A stretch of 64,000 nucleotides of DNA from contig JAVHKY010000003.1 in the NCBI GenBank assembly GCA_035079385.1, forward strand, positions 6,737,501 through 6,801,500, written 5' to 3'. A model generated the notes under the pieces. It made no database searches, was not told the DNA's origin, and saw only the letters and a program-made list of their open reading frames with translations. Source of the DNA: Aspidiotus rigidus. Taxonomy: Eukaryota; Arthropoda; Insecta; Hemiptera; Diaspididae. Shown here piece by piece: positions 12,215 to 23,533 of this stretch. Every line of letters starts with the position of its first letter. Positions within the stretch are counted from its first letter, which is position 1. Made by a program: the position numbers and the translations under genes.

Positions 12215-13307
12215 GGATGTGTCTATTTGCAGGTACTGTACCTACGCCTAAAACGCTATTTGCAGGTACTAATTATTTTATTTAAAAAATTGTATAACAT
12301 AAAATTTTTGAGTCGGTAAGAACGAAATAGACTACAATATTGAAAAAAATACGAAATTAAACATTTGATATTACAAAATTAATTTTTCCTTCTGTAGCTT
12401 CGCCGAAGAGGTAATGAAGGGGGAGCGCTAACTACATCTTCTGTGGGGCAAAGTTTGAGTCTTTTTGGTGGAAGTATTGTGGTTGAGAAGGACTCATTAT
12501 CTTCAATTTTTGATCTTCTTCTATTCCACCCTCGTTATCATAAGCGAAACAACGAGAACCCTGTGACATAGAAAATGAGTGCATCGACGATGTTGTAGAT
12601 GATTTCATGGATGAAGACCCTTTAGACGTTGAAATTCTGAGTAAAACAGTCAAATATAATACGGTCTTGCCTACTGTTTTGACCATTGCTAGTCTTACAT
12701 CTGACCATTGGACCGAACAATTCATGACCTACCTTAAGGCATTAAAAGATATTGGAGGCGTCATCAGGTCGGGTACGAGCATTGCTAGTTTTTTTTCACA
12801 GTCCATCTTGGAAATGAAAGCAAAATCTCCTCCGGAAACTTCTCTGAAGGAGTCATCAAGTGGGTCAACAGGAGATGTTGCAATGCCTGAAGAACAACCC
12901 CAATCAAGTTCAGGCATCTTGAAGTACAGGGAGAAAGTTAAAGCAAGGGGGAGGCCAAAGCGTGTGGCGAGCCAGTTATGCACTTTCAATAAATCCCAGA
13001 GCGACCGACAAGCAGAAAAACGCAAGAACACCCATGATTCCACAATACTTCCACCAAAAAGACCTAAAGTTTGCCCCACAGAAGATGTAGTTAGCGCTCC
13101 CCCTTCATTACCTCTTCGGCGAAGCCACAGAAGGAAAAATTAATTTTGTAATATCAAATGTTTAATTTCGTATTTTTTTCAATATTGTAGTCTATTTCGT
13201 TCTTACTGACTCAAAAATTTTATGTTATACAATTTTTTAAATAAAATAATTAGTACCTGCAAATAGCGTTTTACGCGCAGGTACAGTACCTGCAAATAGA
13301 CACATCC
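12215..13307. mobile_element. Mutator-like element with ~265-bp terminal inverted repeats, nested in the pogo-like element
   Basis: The left arm 12215 to about 12483 and the right arm about 13038-13307 are near-perfect inverted copies beginning GGATGTGTCTATTTGCAGGT. Both sides are flanked by the same 9 bp, TTTCTTTTT (12206-12214 and 13308-13316). Long terminal repeats plus a 9-bp target duplication are the signature of Mutator-like (MULE) transposons. One open frame lies inside and runs into the right arm. No DDE transposase core is visible, so this is probably a non-autonomous derivative. Confidence 0.8.
12607..13143 (+). CDS. Open reading frame of the nested Mutator-like element, possible transposase C-terminus
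   Basis: A 178-codon frame starting MDEDPLDVEI and ending in a basic tail. It has an AT-hook-like motif (KARGRPKRV, about residues 116-124), a Ser/Glu-rich linker and a nuclear-localisation-like RRSHRRKN end. About the last 35 codons come from the right terminal repeat. The RGRPK tail resembles what often follows the SWIM zinc finger in MULE transposases, but no SWIM motif or DDE core is seen, so this is at most a C-terminal remnant. An upstream coding part may have been lost. Function unknown. Confidence 0.4.
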   Translation: MDEDPLDVEILSKTVKYNTVLPTVLTIASLTSDHWTEQFMTYLKALKDIGGVIRSGTSIASFFSQSILEMKAKSPPETSLKESSSGSTGDVAMPEEQPQSSSGILKYREKVKARGRPKRVASQLCTFNKSQSDRQAEKRKNTHDSTILPPKRPKVCPTEDVVSAPPSLPLRRSHRRKN

Positions 13308-13385
13308 TTTCTTTTTAACGAATTTTCTATATAACGAATTTTTTTTGTGGTCCCTTCAGATCCGTTATATAGAGTTTCCACTGTA

Positions 13386-15967
13386 TTTTACAGCTCTACT
13401 AACTCGAGAACGGGAAAAATTATTCATTACTTTCGGAATTCTTGATTGCAAAGTTGTCGTTTCCTGGTAAACCTGGAAAAGTTAGGAAATTGGATAGTCC
13501 TGGAAAAGTTATGAAATTTCTACCAAAATCCTAGAATTTTGATTTTTTGAATAGCAAACCACGTTTAGATTCATGGTCGATAAAAATTGAAAGTACTTTC
13601 GAAAATAAAAAATGCAAAGTTCGGAAAACTTCTTGTCGAACATTGAGTTTGAGATTAAGTTCTCTCTCTTTTTTTTTTTTGTTGATCGTGAGAAGAAAAA
13701 GTCCCGGGAAAAAAATGGAAAAATGGCCATGAAAAATATGAAAGAAATCATTATTATTGAAAAAAAAAAAAGTGGCAACACTAAATTGACTACGTTTGTA
13801 TTTCGAGGTATCGTAATTTAATCAGACCGCAACGCCATGTGATAACTTTCAAAATCCGACCTCGAGAAGTGCCCCAAATTTTAAGACTTTCGTGACACCC
13901 CCGGCTCTTCACGATGGACATACGCTGATACATCATTTCGTGGCTCCACTACTCAAATATTATGATAAAATTTCAATTTTGAAAAATATATTCGGTCTAA
14001 TGAAAAATCGCGATTTTTACAAGAAGCGGTAACGTAAATTTGGAGCCCATTCTGCAGTCGGATATCGAAAGTTATGACATATTATTTGAATTAAGGAGAG
14101 ACGTAATATTCAAAATCGACTCCAAGAACATGGCTTACAATCAGTTCACGAAAGGGCTTGGTGCCTCAAAATCTCGTCTTCTGCATCCTCTATGCGAATT
14201 TTGAGGGACTCACCATCATGCACCGCCACACCAATTTCATTTTTCTATCATTAATAGCTAATTTTTGTTAAAAACTCACAAATAGTGGCGCTGTACTATA
14301 CAATGAGAAACAAAGTCGATTAAAAAACACAACAGAACTCGAATAATATATTTCAGTAAGTACGAATGTATAAACACAATTATTAATAAATATTTTATTT
14401 TCTTCCAAATTCTATAAACAATATCGCAATCTTACAAATATAAACGAGCACAACCGACTAAAATATATGATAGATTACATACAAGGTATTCAAATCCAAA
14501 AAAAAAAAAAATTATACTCCAAAAAAATAAAAATGAAGGTACCATACGAAAATAAACTCTAAGTAATATTGAATTTCAACCTCAGATGTATGACCGTACA
14601 AAAAATTTAAAATACACGTGAATTCAAAATATTATGGAGAGAGAAAAAAAATGTATTCTACTTACAATGAAAAATGACGTGAATAGTTGATGCATATGGG
14701 GGAATCCGTGAAGATGATGAAATAGTTAAAATACTGTCTGCACGCATAAAATAGTAAGAAAAAAAAAAGCTTGAAGAAACCAACAAATTCATAAAAATAT
14801 TGAATAGTGGCATCACGTCAATAACCCTTCCTTATGTTACTGAAAATATTCTGTTCGCAATTAGAATACGCTGAAGTCATGAGCACTACATGATGCAGCG
14901 GTGAAAAGAATCAGTAGCTTTGACCAAAGAAACCCTGCATCATTTACGACGCGACATTAATTCGCTGATTGACGATGGAACCGAATGTTCAAAACAAAAT
15001 TCCCACACGACCACAAAGAAGCCCATAACCATAAAATTAATTCGTAAACTTATGAAATTATTACAATCAGTCCACACTAACGAAAAAAATTCCGGGCTTT
15101 TTCATTGAAAATGGAATTTCTAAGAATAGGAAAAATTATGTTTGAACTTGCAACGTATTTCACGAACGTTCTTCAGTCGAATCTAGAAATTAGACTCAAA
15201 TTAATAGTAGAGATTCACTATCTATCGTTTTACATACAGCCGATGGAGTGAGGACTGAATTATTTGAAGACAGTACCCAAACAATGGTAACTTTCCGAAG
15301 TTTTATACGCGATAAACTAACTAAACGACTGTTTCCTCTCTTCTTCTTATTTTGCACTTCGTATTTTTCGTCGACAAATCAAGGACAAAGAACGCAATTT
15401 GTGGGGTAAAAAGCATTAGCGTGGAATGGCACTAGTCATCAATATGAAAATGCGAGCGAAAAACAACGAGAAAATATCGAGTAAAATGACCAATTAAAAA
15501 ATATTTTCATATTATACAAAAATTCTGCAACAAGAAAATGCATGAATTATGCTCAAATTATAAGCCGTATGGCTTTCCATGAATTTTTACAGTTTCACTT
15601 CGTGTTCTTAAATTGTACTTATTTGTTCGATTTTCGCATACTATTCTAAGACGTTCGTTCGTTTTTGAGAATGAAATATTAAAATAAAAAACTTTTTAAC
15701 GATACGTTGAAATCGCTTCCTAGTGTCCGAACATTATTCAATTAATCACGCAATCCTTTCATAAAATTATTTTCTTTTTTAAATCTTATGAAAAAATTTT
15801 TTTAAAGGAACTGCGCGTTGTCTATGCCATTCATCTTATGCTACAGGCAGAAAATAAAAATGAGGGCATGTACAGTAAAACAATCAAGTCGGTGATCTAA
15901 AAAAAGAAAATGGGGGAGGGAATACGAAAACAAAAAATTACAGTAATAAATACAAATATGATAAAAT
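13386..15967. other. Intergenic region and probable ZDHHC8 3' UTR
   Basis: AT-rich sequence with A-runs and T-runs. From about 14340 to 15967 it is unbroken low-complexity sequence downstream of the ZDHHC8 stop codon on the minus strand, probably a long 3' UTR. I find no coding frame with recognisable similarity. Confidence 0.5.
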
Positions 15968-18900
15968 TTAAACAGAAATCTCATAATTCATATCATATAG
16001 ACTAGTTCTTTCTCCGGTCGGAGTTGGAGTGGTTGTGGTGGCGTTCGACATACGCTGTTGTTGGGGTTCCATATTGTCGGACATTTCCAGCGCACGAACA
16101 AAAGAGGCCGGTCGACGTCTTCCATCGGACATTGAGGACGTCGATGTAGAAGACGCGTTACCCGGTGCGTAAGCCGTATTCTTACGTTTAATTTGAGGTG
16201 ATTGTGGAGGTGGATACACGGGTACACCACCTCTCAATGCTGGGTAGTACGTGCGCTGAGTTGGACTGGTAGGATTCGAACAATAATGATCGTAAGTAGA
16301 TCTATGCTGATACAAGGAGCTCGGCGAATTGTCTTTCCACGTATACGCGCCTCGTTGTGGCGAACCTGCCAACTCGCGTATGTCGGTAACCGTAGTGTTG
16401 GAACGTGGGTACGGCGGCGGAATATCCGCATTAGACGATGATGGATCGCGCAATAGCTCGCCTTCAGACAAGAAACGTCTTTGAGGGCTACCCTGGGTAT
16501 TCATATTATTCACTTGTCGACCACCTCCACTTCTTTGATAATCGTAGAAAGGAATTCCTTGATTGCTACCGGCCACACCGATGAAATCAGGTCGGCGAGG
16601 TTGAGTAGGCGTGCCTGGATTTGAGCTGTACATAAAAATTTTATTTCACAGGAAATGAGAAAGTATCAATTAATGCCTTTCCAAAGAACGTATTTCATTA
16701 CACATTCGAAGCAGCAAAAAGAAATTTGAATTCGATGAAAATATCGGACATAATAAGAGTCAAAATATTTTCAAGCCTTTTACTTTTTTTCCCAGGTATA
16801 CAGAGCTTGAAGTGTTTGGTGGTTTCGCTAAGTATATTCTGTGACAAAAATCCCTCCAGACGTTCCACCACGATAACCTCACACCTCTTTGGTAGCTCAA
16901 ACATAGTTCGAAAATCAAAATTTTCTCAAGTCTACCCCCTCATACATGATTTGAGACCATAAAGTAATTCTCTCCACGCTACGAGACATTCTCAAAAATA
17001 TGAAGTCATATCATATGCTACTGTCGTGCTCCAGACTATGCTTATGCTACTTTATTAATTCGATCACATTGACCTACCATATACTTTAAAACGTAGTGTA
17101 GGGCAGAATGATATTATGTCAAAGGAAAAATAATAACATCATTCTGGCCTACTACGCAGAGAGTAGTCCAAAAATCGCTCAACCATCAACTTCCGATCAC
17201 ACACATGATAGACTGTTCCTCGCCTCGGTAGTAGAACATCCAGAAATCGTTTGTTCAATACCAATTCTGAGTTTTCATAATGACAAAAGTCTGCTGCTCC
17301 GGGGTCAATTTTCGATTGTTTATGCAGGTGGTGAAATTTCCATCAAGTTTCAGGAGACGACGAGCTGGCCAACAGTTTCTAACTTGCAAACCATAACTGA
17401 GCTGCTAAGGGAAGCACTTTCCGCAGAGAGCACAATTTTGTCATTTGTATTTGTACGAAATGGTCATCGGGACCGTTGAAATTTTTGGGTTGAGAATCTT
17501 GGTCACACAAAGTTTCACTCTCCTCCCCCTCCCCCAGTCCATAATAATAAAATATTTTTGTGCCTAAATATTTCACTATAAATGTCATTAATGATTCGAA
17601 TTTCATCTTACACTTTGGAATCTGACTCATTACAAGGAAATGCAAGATTATGATCATATGTCGGAATTGAAACCAGATTAACGACGTCATTACAAGATAG
17701 TTATAAAAGAGCGAACTTACCGACGCATAGGACTAGATAATGCCAGAGGAGTGGCTACCCCAATTGCCTTGATACGTTGTTGCATGGTAGGACTCGGAGC
17801 AACGCCGCCATTGTTACGCTCCCTATCTATATCTGGCGTATGACTTCGAGATGATATTCCAGGCCCTCTTACTGGTTCCAGTCCTCTGTCAAACACAAAA
17901 CAAATAAAATATGATCAGACTCTATGTGCATAACTCTCAAGTACCTCGAAGCATACAGCGATCATGCGATATTACATCAAGAGTGTTCTATGTCTCTAAA
18001 AGAGCACAAGGAAATGTTGTTACTGCGAGCGAATAAGAGTGATTCCACAGTTCTCATACAATAGAGGGAGTGGAGGTACGAGAAATTGTTTGGTAGATTT
18101 CCTCATGGGAAATTCGTGAAGTATGTTGTGTCAAAAATATTCGGTTCAGCCGAAACTCAAAAGGAAGCTACCTCCGGCAGAATAATAAAATGCTCACGTT
18201 ATACAGTATTTTTTTATCCTCTCCCACGCTTCCTTCAAAGGAAGTAATAAAAAAGTAAAGCCGCTTCAATTAAATCAAAACTTTCTGAATTGGATTTCTG
18301 ATGATAAGAGCCATAAAATGAGATATTTATACCTTGCTCTACAATGAGGACTCGGACGAGTCACATACGCTCGAGACGCAGAATGCGAATCCATAACACC
18401 GACCATATCCCCAACCGCATTTGAATCGGTATGATGAACACCGGGTGGTGGCAGGTAAAAATTATTCTTCGAATCATGTCTCTGTAACGGAGGAGTTGGC
18501 TCACAATCTTGGGACTGAGACGCTGTCGGTTCCATATCCGTATCAGATCCATCACGCCCTGGAGACATCTGTTCGAACATTATAAAATATTATGAGCATA
18601 ATTCGAACCAAACACTGTATCTTTTTCCTTTTTATTCGTAACACCAATACAAACATGTAATCTAGCAGCGTTCTACGGTATAAAAAATTTGTATGGTGAT
18701 GTTAGTGATAGCTACTAATTTGTGAAGTGATATTACGAGTAACTAACGAGGACAATATCTCAATGAATTCCTTTCAGTTTCTAAGTATGATCTACAATTT
18801 AAAACGACGTTTCAACTTAATAAATGGGGATTGAAATCACGTAAAAATCATTTCATGTTAAATCAGCTCAACCAAATCTAGACTGTAAAATTTTTTTAAA

Positions 18901-20824
18901 ATGCAAATCAAAAAAACAAGTTCGCCTAATTAGTAGGTTAATACTGCGCATGGGGGTCATAGACTGGAGGTTGAAACTACTTTGAAGATTGAAAAACAAT
19001 CAATATAGATTTTTCATTCAGAAGACTCTTGAGATATAATACTACACGTTAACGTAACAACAAAACAAGACAATATACATCAATGACCAAAACAACTACT
19101 TCATCAAGCACTAAGAAAAGTGTGTTAAGCTACATTGTACGATAAAAGTGAGATATTCACTGAAATAAGTACTCAACGTACATTCTCCACAATCGCTATT
19201 TCAGTAGTCACACTGCTCGACTGTTACACCGAGATTAAGTGCATGAAAAAAAGAAAAAGAAATCGTGTTCACCTATTAGTAATAATCGAACTTAAGGACA
19301 AAATATCGATGAATTCGCCTTCTTTACACTTGGGTAAAGAATGGAATGCGGTACATCCATGCAATCAGCCAAACGACTAATATTTAAAAGAAAGCAAAAC
19401 CTCGCAGAAAACCAATCCGCGCGAAATGAACTCACAATTATGAATACACCAATGGTAAAAGTAATTTCTATAGACATATCTCACCTTATTGTACGAGTTT
19501 GAACTTGCGTTTCGGAGACCATTACTATTGTCCATGTACGTTTTTACTTGATGTCGTTCATTCGATATGGTGCATACATTCGAATTTGAAATATTTTTAC
19601 GATTCTTGTTCTCATATTTTGATATTTTCAAGTTAAGTAAACTGAAAGAAAAAGGAAAAATTGATACTCACAAAAGAAATAATGATAACTCAAGTCTATC
19701 AAAAATACGGAACCGATGAACCAACTGACCTTGGATACTGTGGACCACAAAGACCATACCAACAATTCTTGCAACAACCATGAGAAAAAGGGTTGTAACC
19801 ACCTTTGAACTTGCCAGTGACTTGTTCGTTCGTAGTTCGACCACGAGCAACTAATACTATGTGGAAACCAGTCAGCCCAAAAATTGGGATAAATAAAATC
19901 GTGATAATAGCTATAATTATTAGACTGAAAAATCGAAGTCAAGGAAAGTAGGTAAGAACATACCCCATTCGGAACACAAATTGATAAGATTGACGTTGTA
20001 ATAAAAGGATACGAAACAATACATTCGATTTGCCAAAGCTTGTCTTTATGATACAACAAGTAAATTAAACATACGGTAAATATCGCAGCCATATGAATGC
20101 TTAGACTCAAGAGAAAAAAGAAAAAGTAACGATAGTTTCGTCTACCGATGCAATTATTCACCCATGGACAGTGATGATCGAAAGTCTGAAAAAATGAATG
20201 GAATAATTAAAGGAAGAGAAACTGAAATTAGAATGAAATCAATGAGTTTCAGAAATACCAACCTCAATACAATGATTACAAACGCTACAATGGGAACATC
20301 GAGGGGGACGATAAAATTTACATGTAACACACCATTTCATGCGTACGGTAATGCCATTTATTTCAATAGACTTGTAAAGAGGTGAACGAAAATCGTCATC
20401 CCTATCTTCGTCAGGGGATGCTGAAAGGTAAAATTTTTTAATTTTGAATTATACCTACATGAAATAAACCATTTCAAATTACTAACCTTTCGGAATAACA
20501 CCAGGATCCATGAAAGTTGCTAATGTGAAATTGGCTAACACAAAAAATGTGATAAATCCTTCGATTAAAGGAACCCATGGGTATCCTCTTATGAAAGAAG
20601 CACATCTGAAAAAACAAGCGTAGTCACGATAATCAGAGTGAACCTCGATGAGATATTGGTTTGTACAAAAACGAGAAAAATTTTTGGTGAACATTTGAAG
20701 TAAATGATAACGTCAACAGGAGTACAACTCACGGGTAGTAATAAAATGCAGCAGTGGCGGTGATCAGAAGCACCCAAGCAAAAGTGGCTGGAAGATATCT
20801 TGTTCTGATGTTACATTTCGGCAT
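15968..20824 (-). CDS. ZDHHC8: Palmitoyltransferase ZDHHC5/8-type
   Basis: Nine exons on the minus strand: 20824-20733, 20605-20487, 20420-20263, 20185-20013, 19924-19730, 19641-19485, 18568-18333, 17885-17721, 16625-15968. Total 1953 nt, 650 aa, all in phase. It adds palmitate to cysteines of membrane proteins. Two membrane segments (about 14-30 and 41-62) precede the zinc-binding cysteine-rich domain (KWC101-C104 onward), which holds the catalytic D126-H-H-C129. Two further membrane segments follow, then the family [10 protein letters not shown] and NPFSHGCC blocks. The long cytosolic tail is Ser/Pro-rich and contains KTYMDNSNG. The protein ends YEISV, the PDZ-binding end of vertebrate ZDHHC5/8. 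I placed the exon 4 donor at GTATCC to keep frame and match the family; GTATGT at 19963 would break the frame. Confidence 0.95.
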
Positions 20825-21318
20825 TTCTGAGACAAAACGTAAGTTAATCAAATTTGAAACATCATACGAGTCATTATCATTGATTACGCAGGAGAATAAC
20901 AGCGATAATATTCATTTGGGTTGTGAGTCCTTCTTTTTCATCATAATTCATCGCGGTATGTGACACATGAGTACTTGAATGAATATGAAGTAATGTAATA
21001 TTGAAAACATAATTTTGAACCTCACAAAATGCTTGAATGCGATAACGCCTGTAGAAATATTCGACGAGCCGAATTATCGCATCGCGGACCACCAATTTAT
21101 TGACATCATTCGAGATTTCCAATGTGTTACTGTTAACAGCAAATTGTAGATTGAGATCGAACTCGAACACTATCTAGCGGTAGTAATTGTAAGTATCATT
21201 CTTTACTAAGGTTGTAGGAAGAGAACACTAACGCTCCAAGCGTTCGTCAGCCTATTATTGACATTCTGCGTCTATTCTTTACTCTATGTGGGTGGTACAC
21301 CATCAGAACTTAATATAT

Positions 21319-21460
21319 GGCTCTGCCGTACAAAATAGAATGGACGTATCTGCATATTCACGATCTGTGGAAAAGAGTTGCTCTAACTCCATAAGAAATA
21401 CCTTTTTTTGCTGATCCTTATTATACAGATACCTCTATTTTATTTTGTATGGCAGAGGGC
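21319..21460. mobile_element. MITE, family A copy 2
   Basis: The ends CTCTGCCGTACAAAATAGAA (left) and TTTTGTATGGCAGAGGGC (right) are inverted near-copies of each other. They share the GCCGTACAAAAT...TATCTGCA layout of the element at 5612-5743. It is about 140 bp and non-coding. Confidence 0.8.
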
Positions 21461-21483
21461 TTTTAATTGTTTACATTTTACAT

Positions 21484-21569
21484 CCTGCAAACTGATAGTA
21501 CCATGAGAGCGAGAAAGACAGACACATCATTCTGTCTTTCTCGCTCTCATGGTACTATCAGTTTGCAGG
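21484..21569. repeat. Perfect palindrome, 38-bp arms and 10-bp loop
   Basis: Bases 21484-21521 (beginning CCTGCAAACTGATAGTACC) are exactly complementary to 21532-21569. The loop is ACACATCATT. The arms are far less AT-rich than the surroundings. It could be a very young MITE, a long hairpin RNA or a microRNA-like precursor. Nothing else in the window matches it. Confidence 0.9.
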
Positions 21570-21737
21570 ACGAAAAGCCCTATAGTAATACAGTATCTGG
21601 TAGTTATGTTATCTACCATGAATCTACGCGCTGCTGAAATGTTTTTGTATTAATGTCACAAGAAAATATAAAAACTGGATACAATTTCAGACGCCTTCAA
21701 TTTCTTCTAATAATAATAATATCGCATTTGTAGCACG

Positions 21738-23365
21738 ATGTCTAACCAAACCCTGATTTCTCAGTACGCTGTTCCAGCCTCATCGTTCAAGGATCAAACC
21801 AGCTTTGATGATGAGATGTCTAAGACAGACTTTGGAAGTCGTTTAAAAGTCGGTAAAATAATACTCAAACAGTTTTTGAACGGTAATATTGATTATTTGA
21901 CCTGAGGAAAATTCGATCTTAGGGCCTTGTTATTGCAAAACCAATCGTTTATGGAAGCGTAGCTCACCGATTACCCACAGAACGAGATGACGGACGTACT
22001 CATAAATGGACCGTATTTGTAAAACCGTATCACAACGAAGATCTTTCTGTATTCATTAAAAAAGTACATTTTAAGCTTCACGACAGTTACGGTAATTGTA
22101 ACAGAACAGTTGCTAAAATGCCTTATGAAGTATCAGAGACTGGATGGGGAGAATTTGAAATAGTAATCAAAATCTATTTCCATGATCCCAATGAGAAAAC
22201 GGTAACTAATCACTAGAACTGTTATCAGAACTAAAATGAGTTTAGGCGCTATGATTTTATCATGAAGAGATTTTCAGGTCACTGTATATCATGTGTTGAA
22301 ATTGTTTCATTCCACCGATGCAACTGATGCGATCGCAGCAAATCTTCCTGTGTATTGTGAGAATTATGAAGAAATAGTCTTTCAAGATCCAACCGTAGTT
22401 ATGCGTAATTTGTTGATCAAGAAAATAACACCTTACGTTTCTGGAGAATGGAAACACCACACGGACTGTAAGGAATATCCTTCACTATTATTCAGTTCAC
22501 GTACACGATTCTGTTTTTGAATTTTCTAACTCGTGACTTCCTTATGCAGTTGAAAAATTAAAAGTAGATACTGTCAAAAAACTTCAAGATGCGAAGAAAT
22601 TAATTCAGAAGGAAGTAGAAGATCAGAAAGCTAAACTGAAACTGGCCCAAGAAACGTTGTCGAAATTCAAAGATGCTGTTATGAGGAGTAGAAAAGCTAC
22701 GCCAGCTACTTCTTATTTAGCTACTGTAAGTTTCTGTTAAAATTTATATTCTTGAACTATGGTGAGAGAAAATATTGGAATAGTTACGAGTGCAAATTCT
22801 ATTCATGACTCTATTGCTCTCAGGAGATTAATTGAGACCGACGTCATTTCCCGGTCCGTATCGGTCTCGATGTAATTCATAGAATTCTTTAAACGACCGA
22901 GCCTTCTAATACATGTTTTCGTCATGATTTGTAAATAAACGTCTGGTCAAGTTCAGTGGCGTAACCAAGAGAAAGTGATGAGGGGGGATGAGCTCCTCTC
23001 TTGGGGATCAGAATTTACTCTCGGTGTTGATAGACAGTGAAATTTTTGGTCCCTGCTTCTGGACCGTGGTCATCCATCCTCACCCTAAAGAAATTTCTGG
23101 CTACGTCACTTGATATGTTTTTTAAATCTCTACGTTCCAATAGTATTGAAATGATTTTTGGAAGATGAAATAGGACCCTATTTTTCAGAAGAAATTATGT
23201 TTGCATGAGGTCATTTCATACTTTCAAACTATTTTTCAATCGACTTTTCTTTCTTGGATCTGTATTCAGTCGAGAGTAATGTTTTCATCACTAACTCCTA
23301 TTACTCTTTTTCTGAAACTTCAGTCAATATACGATTCTTATTTTCTCTTTCTGAATTTTCAGTGA
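21738..23365 (+). CDS. YEATS4: YEATS domain-containing protein 4 (GAS41)
   Basis: Exons 21738-21848, 21923-22201, 22278-22467 and 22550-22725, then a stop codon formed by the first three bases of the next exon (TGA, 23363-23365, after TTTTCAG). This gives 252 aa in phase. The YEATS fold spans about residues 35-165: [19 protein letters not shown], the acyl-lysine pocket region with ETGWGEFEI, and FFxDP written IYFHDP. A C-terminal Lys/Glu-rich coiled coil (about 190-235) follows, as in GAS41. Known role: reads acylated histone H3 and is a subunit of the TIP60 and SRCAP complexes that deposit H2A.Z. The exon 1 donor is weak (GTCGGT after AAA); a more normal-looking GTAAAA four bases on would break frame. 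If the last donor is not used, the protein reads five codons into the intron. Confidence 0.92.
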
Positions 23366-23533
23366 TGTGAAGTTTGCGATTGACACCCACGGTCCAGTTT
23401 CTTGTGTGGCTGTGGCTGAAGATGAACCACTGTAATTTTAATTTGTTCTCCATGAATAGTGTTTTTTGTACTCTTTCAATATAATTTGTTTTTATACTTC
23501 TCCGCCTCTCTCTCTCTTATCAAAACAAAATTT

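Larger units (their letters stand above)
11834..13383. mobile_element. pogo/Tigger-like DNA transposon remnant, interrupted by a nested element
   Basis: The terminal inverted repeats are CAGTGGAAACTCTATATAAC on the left and its perfect complement ending at 13383. Each is flanked by TA (11832-11833 and 13384-13385), as expected for the Tc1/mariner/pogo superfamily. Shorter TATATAACGAATT repeats recur just inside both ends. The outer part (11834-12205 and 13317-13383) carries no transposase, so it is non-autonomous or eroded. A Mutator-like element sits inside it. Assignment to pogo/Tigger rests on the TATAACGAA-type ends and TA site. Confidence 0.75.
20825..21737. promoter_or_regulatory. Shared divergent promoter region of ZDHHC8 and YEATS4
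   Basis: Start codons at 20824 (-) and 21738 (+) point away from each other across about 0.9 kb. The stretch contains a MITE (about 21319-21460) and a perfect palindrome (21484-21569) 170 bp before the YEATS4 start. Promoter function is inferred from layout; I see no definite core elements. Confidence 0.5.
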
